In this document: positions 1 to 10,100 of the stretch, piece by piece | How positions within the stretch are numbered: position 1 is the stretch's first letter | How the letters are laid out: every line of letters starts with the position of its first letter | NCBI GenBank assembly: GCA_918807975.1 | Contig: OU964924.1 | Coordinates: forward strand, 20,939,695 to 21,003,694 | DNA: 64,000 bases | Origin: Aplidium turbinatum | Lineage: Eukaryota > Chordata > Ascidiacea > Aplousobranchia > Polyclinidae | Direction: 5' to 3' | Translations under genes and position numbers: made by a program | Notes under the pieces: model-generated | What the model was told of the DNA's origin: nothing | The model's input: the letters and a program-made list of their open reading frames with translations, nothing else | Databases searched by the model: none

Positions 1-760
1 ACTACTCCCACACTTCGACTCGGCCCTACCCACAAGCAGTAAGAAGACCATACTCTTAAACGAAATACAGAGAAGAAGGGATAGATGTTCTTCACCCAAT
101 AAAGCAGCACCACACCTGACTGAATTCGAAAAGACAATCAGGGAAAACGGATACCCAAAGGACTTTCTTAAGCAACCACCCAGACGACGACGACACCGAC
201 AAAGCAGACAACCCCACCTCAGACACCATACAACTCAATACATTTCTAATTTCCTTATATGAGCGACGACGCGGATCGTAAAATACGTAAAGAAAGTCTT
301 CAAAGACCTGGACTTGCCAGTCTGCCTCTTTCGACGCTCACAAACCCTCCGAAACGCACTTAAAAAACCACAAAAATCCGAACCTTGCCGGCTGCAAAAC
401 TGCCAACTACGGAACGACGACATGAGTACCACCAAGAACTGTGTCTACAAGATCACATGCAAAAAATGCAGGGAAAGCTATATAGGCAGCACGATCAGCC
501 CACTCCACTCCCGCATCAAAGAACACCTTAGCTCAGATAAAAGTTCGGTCTTTGATCATCAACAACAGTGCCACGCCGACTTTGAATTGAAAATTATTGC
601 CAGAGAAAACGACGCGGTACAATTACGTTTCAAAGAGGCCATATTCATCAGCAGGCAAAATCCAAAAATCAACAACCGTGCCGAAAGGGAAGAACTACGT
701 CACCTAATCTACTTACAACTGATTCAACAAAATTTCACAGCAATAGCGCCTAACAGGTAA
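1..760 (+). mobile_element. Penelope-like retroelement, 3' part with GIY-YIG domain
   Basis: The 3' part of a Penelope-like element (PLE), a telomere-related retroelement class that pairs a reverse transcriptase with a C-terminal GIY-YIG endonuclease. The reverse transcriptase would lie left of the window. The readable frame at 314-760 holds a CCHH-like linker, then the GIY-YIG signature (CVYKI, two cysteines, SYIGSTIS), the following RIKEHL helix and the C-terminal block with the conserved PKINNR (proline, asparagine) near the end. The first 300 bases read like the end of the RT region (KAAPHLTEFEKTI, NGYPKDFLK) but not in one frame with the rest, so this copy is broken. Two related GIY-YIG ends occur at 18.1 and 24.0 kb. 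Confidence 0.8.
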
Positions 761-1654
761 CAGCGCAGAAACTCAATAGCCGGCAGCCTCAAGCTAAACC
801 AAAGAGCGACATGAAAGAAGCACTCACTGAATTCAACACCATTTGTCATAGCACATGACTAGGGAACTGTGTTCCGAAAGCTCGTGTAATTCGATATTAC
901 CACAACTAATTCGCAGCATCAGGCAAACAGATCGTTAGAATCTACACTGTGAAGAAAGTATGCTAAACCCGCTAAAGTTACTATGTTTTATTTCTCTATG
1001 GTTCAACAAAGCAAACTCTCTACCAAAGCTTTAACTTTACTAATTGTAGGGAAAAAAGTACTCTTATGCGTTTTTGCATTTCTAAAATCTTTATCCTCGG
1101 TGGTAGTATACTACTGGGTTAACCGCATCCATTGAGGGAGATATCTAATCCTTTTTATCGATTATTTTATTGCCGTGAAGGCTTTCTCCTTTCTTAGATG
1201 AGGTAATCTATTTTTCTTTATCCCTTATCAGCGCAAATTAACCTAATTATTTTGTTTACATCGAGGTTAAGACGTCAATTTATGTTCTGATCACAGCAAT
1301 TATAACGAAGAAATTTTCTGACGGAATTCAAGTAAAAATTGCTTACCTGATATCAAAATGTCTAAATTTTGTGCCTACTTCAAATTATAGAAATTATAGT
1401 ATGCTTTTGTTGTTTACCAGCTTTAGTTATAAGAAGCAAGACTAGGGGATGTCATCAATCCGGGAAAAACGACTATTTGAATAATATGGTCAATTTTTTA
1501 CTGGGTGCTTATCTAATTTTTTAGGATGGGAGCCTTGATTTCAGTCAATGGGGTTGCTCTAGGGACAGTGGACTCCTACCATCCCTAGGTTGCTTGTTTG
1601 GGAGAGCAGAGATCTTGTAGTGGAGAAGATGGTTTGATTGATTTTTTTTTTTTA
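761..1654. other. Intergenic, no gene seen
   Basis: AT-rich sequence after the PLE stop. It may include PLE 3' untranslated sequence at its left end. I see no coding frame, tRNA-like head or terminal inverted repeats. Confidence 0.4.
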
Positions 1655-1790
1655 ACTGGAAAATCTTCTTGCAGGGCTTAATCCTGGCAATTTTGCAAAT
1701 TTGTAGAAGCTTTGAATCACTGACGCAGGCCCGGTCACCGAGATTGACGGAGTAAAGTTTCCGATTGTTGAAGTCTTGCTAGGTTAGGCT
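1655..1790 (-). mobile_element. SINE-A fragment (tRNA-derived SINE, 3' part)
   Basis: Matches the body of the SINE family seen full length at 56132: the block reading (minus strand) tracttcaacaatcgg, then ctccgtcaatctcggtgacc and the agcctctacaa / tgccaggatta segments. The tRNA head is missing. It abuts a LINE fragment on the same strand at the shared word GCCTAACC, so the pair is a junction between two retroelements. Confidence 0.7.
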
Positions 1791-2008
1791 CCAGTGCCCG
1801 TCGACCGAGGGACAGAGTGGCTTTTTCGCGACGAAGCTCAGCAGGTTGAATGCCAGCAAAGATGGGGAGATTGTCTAATGGTGTGGGACGCAGGCATCCG
1901 GTCACTGTGCGCAGGTTGCTGTTTATGGCAGTGTCGATGTTATGGCAGTGAGCACTGCGGCACCAGACAGGTGCATAGTAGCCTACTCTGCAGAAGAGTA
2001 GACAAGGG
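1783..2008 (-). mobile_element. LINE fragment (reverse transcriptase C-terminal region)
   Basis: On the minus strand this is clearly similar to 25395-25620: both encode the LVYSSAEYCAP / LRTVTGCLRPTPLDN / LAGIQ block that follows the RT thumb in non-LTR retrotransposons. Only about 225 bp survives and it is not an open frame throughout. Clade not resolved (Jockey/I/CR1-like by motif). Confidence 0.75.
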
Positions 2009-2346
2009 CAATTATGATTTTGTTAATCAAGAAAGAACAAGAAAGAAAGAAGTGCAAGTTCTGCACTTTCGAAAAAGTTCAAAACCGAACAAACAATAAA
2101 TGTACGGAATGCAGCATTCATTTGTGTTTTGTCAACGGGAGAAATTGTTTTCAAATGTATCAGGTTGAACTGTAACTTGATAAAGATTTCCAAAACATTT
2201 GCTTTATTGCTTGCTACAATGCAGTGATGTGTTTATTGTTACTTTTGTTGTTGTGTATTTGTTTATCTGTTAGATTTCTGACATGTTTAGGGCAAGAGCT
2301 ATTTTGTTTGTAGAGACATCAGAGTCTCTAAAACCATACCAGCAAT

Positions 2347-2615
2347 CAGGGCCGGATTTAGCTGATGGGGGGCCCGGGGCACTTTTAGATCGGGGGGCTC
2401 CCGTGCAAAAAAATTTTTCGCGCCTACGGCGCGAAAATCCACCTCTACGTCTTCAGTAGCATCAGTCCAGCACTGCACAGCATTTTGCAGAAAGTTTAAA
2501 GGCCAAAAGGAAAAAATAACACAAAATCACATTTTTTTCCACATAGGGGGGGCCTTCAAAGGTCGGGGGGCCCGGGGCAACTGCCCTCTCTGCCCCCCCC
2601 CTAAATCCGGACCTG
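2347..2615. mobile_element. hAT MITE, 269 bp, TSD ccagcaat
   Basis: Termini CAGGGCCGGATTTAG and its near inverse CTAAATCCGGACCTG, flanked on both sides by a perfect 8-bp duplication ccagcaat (2339-2346 and 2616-2623). The inside is rich in G and C runs and has no coding frame. Ends and duplication length place it in the hAT superfamily. Confidence 0.92.
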
Positions 2616-2623
2616 CCAGCAAT

Positions 2624-3765
2624 GATACTAAAACATTACCCTTGAGGACCAATGGTAGGCTACACATATGTACCACAGCGTAACTTCTGTTTGAAACGTT
2701 TCTTTTTTTTTTAATTTTTTTTTCAAATACCTCTTTGTGATAAACTTATAAATTAAGAAAATCATCAAAATTTCAATAAAACATGTCTCAAAAGTTAATG
2801 GTCCTCGAAGGGATAAAGTGTAAATTGAGCGAGCTTGCATATACTGTAAAGTGCTTGGTCAAGATATATGAACTGAGCTACTCTATAGTTTTGCGTAGGA
2901 GTGTTTCAAACAAAATACGGTGCAGGCGTATTTCAAAATTTTGCTTTAACGACGGAAAAATTTCTTTGCATTGATTTTCTTTTCGAGTTAAACTTTCAAA
3001 CGAAATAAAGTTCTTCGCTGGAATTGTAACTTATTTATGGCCTAACGTTTTCAGGTGATTATGTCAGATCAACGTCGGTGGCTCAAACGACGCGTGTTTG
3101 CTGAGAAAGCCAAAGAAATATTGACATCGAATATCGATCATACAGCCTGCACTAAAACTATAACGAGTTTGAGCACCACCAAACAACCATGAGTATTCAG
3201 CAAACCATGTTGACTCTCGATATTCATCCCCGAATCTGATTTCTAAATGCCAGAACATATTTTGCTAACGTATTATAAACACAAAATGAACTGTAGTTGG
3301 CAGCCTGAAGAAAACTGCTCACCACAAATTAAGCCTTCTCTGCAGTCAATGTATTCCATAGCAACGATTAAGAGGGTGGGAACATGGCAAATGAATACTA
3401 AGGAAATGGCTATTAATCAAGTTGTTCAACCTAATCGGTGAGCATTTGTTAGGCCTAAAACAGTTACTTGTCAGTCAAAGACCATTGGCCTAAAACAAAA
3501 CTGAAAGAACAACTCGCCGGTGATCACATCATAGTAAGTGCAATAATCTAATGAAATCTAAGATCAAAAAGGATAGTCAGGACGAAGGAGAAGGAAACCA
3601 TACAAGTCTGCTTGATGCTTTATTTGATTATTATAACATTAAAATAAGAACAAAATAACCGTGCATGTATAATGTTCCATCGCGGACAAGCAAGGTAAAG
3701 CATGGCTGTGACGTCAAATAGATTTTAGCGTTTTCATCAACTTTTTAGTTAAACTTTCTTCAAGC
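2624..3765. other. Intergenic, no gene seen
   Basis: AT-rich, with a poly-T/poly-A tract near 2700. Short open frames at 2783-2974 and 3247-3441 have no recognisable motif. No repeat ends were recognised. Confidence 0.4.
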
Positions 3766-4730
3766 CAGGGGCGGATCTACAGGGTGGGCCTGATTGGTAC
3801 AGGCCCACCCAGATTGACAGTGGGCCCACCCAAAATTAGATTCATGAAAAAAACATATTAATGTTTAACACTAGAACAACCAAGTGGCACTGAATAGTCT
3901 GTGGCATGATATTTCACAGCATGATACCACTTTGACAGCTCGTAAACAATTTACACAAAGGGCGTAGACGTGATTGCTTCTCATGAACGCAAGCTGCCTT
4001 CGAAGTTTCACAAGTCTGTTGTCACCACAACGCTGGGAAAAACGTCGGCTGTCAAGAGCAATGAAGATTTAAGGGCGCTGTGGAACTTTATTCTTGACCG
4101 GCAGATAACGGAGTTTATGGACGACACGTATAGATTAATGAGAGCAGCGGCCTCTTTCGCACCTGGATCTGACACTTTGGCGAAAAAATTATTCTAAATG
4201 GTCCATGTGCACTGTACCATCTGTATGGCATTGAGATCGCAGGTGCTGAACATGCTGTATTCATTCAACACATCAGACGGAAAATGGATAGGGAAAACTT
4301 TCCTACATTAATGGAAGTAGCCTACTGGACAGCTGCCCTACTGACATTTTCCCGAACACGAACAGTGTTTTAAAGACCATCATAACACTGCCTTCCACGT
4401 CCTGCAGCGTTGAGAGACTTTTCTCCGCAACAAACAGGATCCAAACGCGCTTGAGATCATCCATGCTGACTTGACGCCTTAACAACTTGACACTTTTGTC
4501 TTTTGAAAAACAACTCATTGACAGTTCGGATTATGATGACATAATCAACTTTTTTAACTCGAAACTTAGGAGACTCTGCCTTGTGTAGAAGCTCCGGTAA
4601 CACTCTGCCTTGTGTAGAAGCTCCGGTAACACTAAGTTTTTGTATGCTGGACCACCTTGGCATTATTGGTGAAGGCCCACCAAGATATTTCCTAGGCCCA
4701 CTCATAAACTACGTTCTGAATCCGCCACAG
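3766..4730 (+). mobile_element. hAT transposon, deleted copy, TSD cttcaagc
   Basis: Starts CAGGGGCGGATCTAC and ends TGAATCCGCCACAG; both sides carry the 8-bp duplication cttcaagc (3758-3765, 4731-4738). The interior keeps pieces of a hAT transposase: 3970-4197 is an open piece (SHERKLPSKFHKS, then LWNFILDRQ) and 4380-4590 resembles the C-terminal dimerisation domain (a LPS-TSC-SVERLFSATNRI-like run followed by LNNLTLLSFEKQLI), spread over more than one frame. It is therefore a decayed and internally deleted copy. A 37-base unit ending CTCCGGTAACAC is tandemly duplicated at 4570-4631. Fragments with the same GTGGGC-rich ends lie near 51480 and 55690. Confidence 0.9.
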
Positions 4731-4738
4731 CTTCAAGC

Positions 4739-5220
4739 CCTTTGCTATGAAATGGAAGTAGGTGTGAGCTCTAACAAAAAGATTGTGGGGACAAAGTCAG
4801 TTGTATTTGAGTCAAATTCATAACCCTCAGTTGCGCAACAACAATAAGCACAACCTAATTACATAAGTGCATACTTTCTCAGACAATGAAAAAGAGTCTA
4901 TTCTTTTCTAAAATAATGAAAAATAAATCTTTTTCCCTTTGATTCAGAGGTAGTCGGACAGCTCGGCATGCGAGAACTCATCAGCAGTGCTTCAACTCAG
5001 CAATTATATTTCAGCAACTGCCAAGTCAGCAAATGAGATATAAAGTGCTCACGTCGGACTGCTCTCCTGGGCCACATCGAAACGGGCTTTTGCCTGAGGA
5101 TGGGTTTCTTTTATGTCCGGTTTTCTTTCTCCATCCTATTATTATTATTATGACTTCTCATCCACATCAATATTGGAACTGGTAAATTCAATCCACAACA
5201 CTTTTCATTAGGCTGTCATT
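4739..5220. other. Intergenic, no gene seen
   Basis: No coding frame or element ends recognised. Repeated use of TCAGCA-type words near 4980-5035 resembles the minisatellite-like stretch at 5520. Confidence 0.35.
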
Positions 5221-5474
5221 CATTACTACATGTGCGCTTCTCTCTGTTTTTGTTTTATTTTTTGCTATTTGTTTTTTGGGTGTTGTGGCCGTGCTAACTA
5301 CTGATATATAGCCTACTACATAATTTTTCATTCAGGCACGTTTCAAACCTTTCAAGGTTTTGCCACCTTTTCCCGTTCGTTAACGTGCTGGTAGGTTTGT
5401 ATCGATTTTTGTAGTTAGTATCTTTTTCGTCCTGGACGCGTTAATGACGAAAAATAAAATGATTGATTGATTGA
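5221..5474 (+). mobile_element. LINE 3' end with (TGAT)n tail
   Basis: Shares with 19660-19910 and 32047-32262 the blocks ggccgtgct, the caggcacgt / cacgcacgtct word, aggttttgccaccttttcc and gacgaaaaataaa, and ends in a short simple repeat (TGAT here, TTGAA in the others). A short-repeat tail next to a polyadenylation-like AATAAA is typical of non-LTR retrotransposon 3' ends. No coding sequence remains. Confidence 0.65.
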
Positions 5475-5514
5475 CTTCCTTGGTCATCACTTGTCAAACT
5501 CATTTTACTGAATT

Positions 5515-5660
5515 ATGACATTCCAGGTTATGGCTTGCTCAGTTGTTACTTGCTCAGTTTCATCATTTACCAACTTCAGCCACTTGCTCAAATGTTGTCA
5601 GCTCAGTTGTCACTTGCTCAGCTGTCGTTTGCTCAGTTCACAACTGCTGATTTGTAGTAG
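5515..5660 (+). repeat. Degenerate minisatellite, CTTGCTCAGTTGT-like unit
   Basis: The words TTGCTCAGTTG, TTGCTCAGTTT, TGCTCAGCTG and GCTCAGTTCA recur every 13 to 25 bases. The open frame across it (5515-5802) is a by-product of the repeat. Confidence 0.55.
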
Positions 5661-5802
5661 ACTCGATTCAAACAGTTTGCGGCTCAAACACCATGCTTCC
5701 ACAGCTCATTTTTGGGCAATTGCTCATGGCTTGAGAGAGATAGCGGTAAAAATTTTGTGTCTTTGTCGCGAAGCAAAAACTAGGCTTACGCCTAACGCCT
5801 GA

Positions 5803-6595
5803 TTCCACTTTTGCAGGAATAAGCTTTTACATATCGATGTACGGAGAGGCTAAAACAGAAGATGTTCACATGTCACAGAGTTGACCAAAACTGGACTACA
5901 ATCACGTGATCTGCTTCTGCCTGTAGCAACTCTAGAAGCATCGGTATCTCTCAAACAGTGTTAAAGAGTAATTGTTCAATCAATTCTATCTTAAATTAGA
6001 AAAACTGTCGTGCGAGTGTTTCATTATCCCTTAATACACGTCTTAAGTAGGCTGCGATATAAATTAGTCAGACAGTTTTGAGTCCATATCATAATTTCAA
6101 TTCCAGTTTAAATATTATTATAAAACCCTTTCACTAACAAAAGTAATCTAATACGTGTAATAAAGACATTGATTCTTTAGGGCCCAGCATCAATTTAAAA
6201 ATGATGCTCGTTTAATGCGTGACCAAAAGCGTTGTTTTATAACAAAAATACGTATAAATTTACTGATAGCTTTTAAAATGCGTGTTGCCGAATGGAATAT
6301 ATCAAAGTCGTTGGGAACTTAAAATTGCAATTGGGAAAATGTTTAGATTTTAGGAAATTATATCAGAAGCTGAGCCCTACAAGAAAGCCTGGCAGAACTA
6401 CTAAGGTTTTTCGATTAAACTGCTGGAAAAGGATGGGTGCTAGCAGTAGCGTTGACAGGAAGGTTCAGGGAGGTACTTTTGGACCCGGGTCCGGAACCTC
6501 TTTAAAGGGCCCGAAAACATGAAGAAACCACAAAGAATTATTTGAATACAGTGCGTTTTTCTTATAAATATCTTGATTTGTGGCCCAAGGATCTC
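5803..6595. other. Intergenic, no gene seen
   Basis: AT-rich; the 76-codon frame at 6292-6522 has no recognisable domain and no splice context. No repeat ends recognised. Confidence 0.35.
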
Positions 6596-6597
6596 AT

Positions 6598-6765
6598 TGG
6601 TGAAAGGTAAAGGTGAGTCCCATACTTGATCCAAGCATCGGGGGATGAGAAGATAAGGTTCTCATTATACTAAGCCTTCGGCACTAACGAGAGTAGGGTG
6701 GCCAGTTCCTTTCTCTCGGCCGCCTTCACTTCTCTCGGCCGCAATCTCATTTGTACCGGGCCCAA
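6598..6765 (-). mobile_element. SINE-B fragment
   Basis: On the minus strand it matches 20440-20600 (gggtggccagttcctttctctc, the aagccttyggcactaa block, and the gatcccatacttgat block). The tRNA-like head of the family is missing here. Confidence 0.65.
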
Positions 6766-7171
6766 AATATTCTCTCAACGGTTCTGGATGCTAAAGAATT
6801 AAAGAGAAAACTAAAAAGTCTGCTTCTGTACGTGAATGACAAACTGGACAAAGCGTGCATTGACACACAATGAACCTACGGTAATCTATTGTTCCGTACA
6901 CATGTGGTAGGCTACACAACTTTCGTACACAAATAGGCTATGGACTATGGTCCATCTTTACTGTCATTTCCTGTATAAGGTTTGTTTACTATTTTAGTGA
7001 TAGCCTACTAAGAATCTGCCAGCGGATTTGATATAAAAAAAAACAACAACATGAAAGCGTAAAATCTATCCAGTACTATTGTCTATACGGTAATACCAGT
7101 CACACTTTTCGTGACACACATCTGATCTGAGAAAACACAACATAATAACAAAACAATGAAATTTCACTTCA

Positions 7172-10100
7172 TTATGTGTCCAACGAAACCACACTCTTGT
7201 TTCTTTTCTTTGGTGTATTAGGTCCGGGACTTGTAAGTGCAGAATCTTTTCCTGGCTTTTTAATGAACTTTGCCAAAGCACTCATCGATTCAGTAATTCC
7301 AGTTCCTTTGATGGCACATGCTTCCTGTATAAAATAAAATAATGAATAAACAAAGAAAAAATTCATGTTTTGTTTGTCCTATCTTCAAGATCTTTCCGCA
7401 TTAAGAGTAATCTATTTCAACAAAAGGTTTCATGCAGTTTGGATACTGATACGTGTGTAAGTTATTTATAGGTTGATTTTGAATCTTTATCGTCGGACTG
7501 AGAAAACCTCTGAAAAAGGGTATTTCCGGTAGGTTTGCATACTTGTGGAGGCTTTGAACCACCGACGCAAACCAGCTTTCCGAGATTGGTGGAATGAAGT
7601 TTCCAATAGTTGTCTGTGAATTGTTTCATCCACTAGATGTCACTAAAGGAGAGCGGTTCTTAAAATGCGTTGCTCGAGTGCACACCCCGAGAGCCGAACG
7701 AACGCTGGTTGTTCTTGCAGTTTTTCTTTGTGCACAAAGTCGTGCACCAACTGAGGCGGACACTGTTGTGTGCTGCAGGGGCGGAAAATTGTTGTTCTCA
7801 ACTAGCCTATTGAAATTCCGAACTTGGGAAAAATTTCTCCCAGCAAGTTCAGTAAACTACTAAAGCATTTAACCTATCAATCAAACCAATCAAATTTGCA
7901 TCTATTGCGTTACATTTTGCAAAAGCGTCCTAAAATGTTTTCATGAGCTTTTTCTTAAATCATGCATGTTTTCGTGACACACTTTTCCATTCTAAGGCAT
8001 AGCCACATAATATATCGTGGAGAGAGAGAGAGAAAAACTTTTATTTCGCCTGTTGCGAGAATAGTATACCCCAGTACCAGGGAGATCTAAAGAAGGAGAT
8101 ACGAAAGCTTTTATTACGTCTGATCATAAAAGGGCTTCTGTTTACCGTAAAATGACAATTACCATCGATAGCAATTTAATAAACCCTTGTTATGATAACC
8201 TGCATTGAGCTATTACCATCAGGCATGGATATTTATTAAGTGCTGCTGATTATTATTTGTTAATTAAACTACCCAGTACCCATGGTACTTGCTTTACACC
8301 TAGCCTACTGCAAAGACTTTGTTAAGAAAAACAGCTTACTGGTAACCTTTCAACAGTCTTTTCAAACAAGTATTTTTTAAATATGATCTACATAACATTT
8401 CCTAACTGTCTTCTGTAGCTGACTGTACCAGCTGCACTACAAAATTTTCTGCAAATAAAGAATCGCATGTTTATCATGGTACCTATTACCGCCTTCTAGT
8501 GTCGTGAGAACAAGCAATCGCTTTAAGCCTTCGTATTCTCTTCTTCAGATACCCCTGTGCGTTACAATTATAAACAATACGAATAAAATATCACCATAAC
8601 AATCTAGATTCCACAACAGACAGAAAGAAGCGAACGACTATATCAGTCATCGAGTCAGCTGCTTCCCTGTTCTTAATGTAAAAAATCTCAAGCATCGGCA
8701 AATTACGTTGAAAAAAGATAAGCTGATGCTCAGTAAAAATTAAAACAAAAAGTTGTTTACGGCTGTGATAGTCAAGTGAAGTCCTGTGGTTTTATTCAAA
8801 TATCTAAAAATTGCATGCCCTACAAAAGTAGTACTGTATGAGAAAAAAAAGAAAAGAAAAAAAAACTATGCAAAAACAACAACTGTTAACTGCTAGCATG
8901 AAGGACGAAGAAAAAACACTAAACGTAAGCTAAATCATAGTTTAACGGACAACAGCACATACAGTATTTCGGAAAATTCTGGTAGGCCTACTGTATGTCA
9001 CATACAGCAGTATGTCTACAACAACTACACCACCATCTCCTGGTAGCGACGGTCATTGAAATGAAAAAGTTGCAAACACATAGAAAATTGCACCTTTTTT
9101 CTTGGTTTTGAGGGGCACGTGACCAAAGTGCCTCTCTAGATCCTCTACTGATCAATACATAATAATACTCTACCAATTGAACCTCTTTTAATATCAACAA
9201 ATGAATTTAATTGGAAAGTAATCTGACCTGCACGTGCCATTTTTGTTCAGGAGGAAGTGTGTTAAGTTGCAAGATTCCCTTAATTTCGTTTATGGACACC
9301 GCAGTCGGCAAGTCTTGCTTGTTTGCAATTACAACCAAAGGAATCTATAAGGCAGACCTCATGTCAATTTATCTCGACAAATCAATGATTGAAAACAAAT
9401 TCTGTAAATTTATAGAATAAAGATTGAAGTATTTTGTTATTCCCAATTAAAAACGAAATTGAAGTTTTTATGCAATTTATTCTCTAATAAAGTTTATCAA
9501 TAGATCTGCAAATCGTTGTCATTCAGCGCTCAGGCTCAAGGTTTTGTGGTGTATGTTATCATTAACTTAAACAAATAGTTGATTGTTCTATTTGTAATAG
9601 CCAATACAAGTTACACACCACATTATTGTTTACAGTGTGTGATGAATTACCCGATTGTTGTGAATAACAGAATTATGTAAGACATGAAATCAGCAGCTAA
9701 CTTGTCATATCCTCTTAACGCAGCGGGTATGGAGGGTATAGAGTGGGGTAAAATGTTTACTCTTGGTGTACTATTGCCCTTATTTAAAAAAAAAAAACGT
9801 ACTAAACAAGTTAAACCATACCACCCACGCTTTGCCAACATTTTCATGTTATATGACATACATTTGGTGCATTAGACGCAATACAATGAAAGCCTTCCTG
9901 ATTTTCTATTGAGGAATATTCCACAGGGGCCACCGAAAAATATATTACGAAGACTCTCATGCAAAGTATTGCGTTTAAAACATCTCCACAAATTCTGCTT
10001 ATCTCATACAAAGATACGATGTAATTGTTGATATCCTTTTTATGTCTTATTTGGACAGATTGCTAACCCAGACAGCCGCTTTATTTGGTCCAGAACTGGT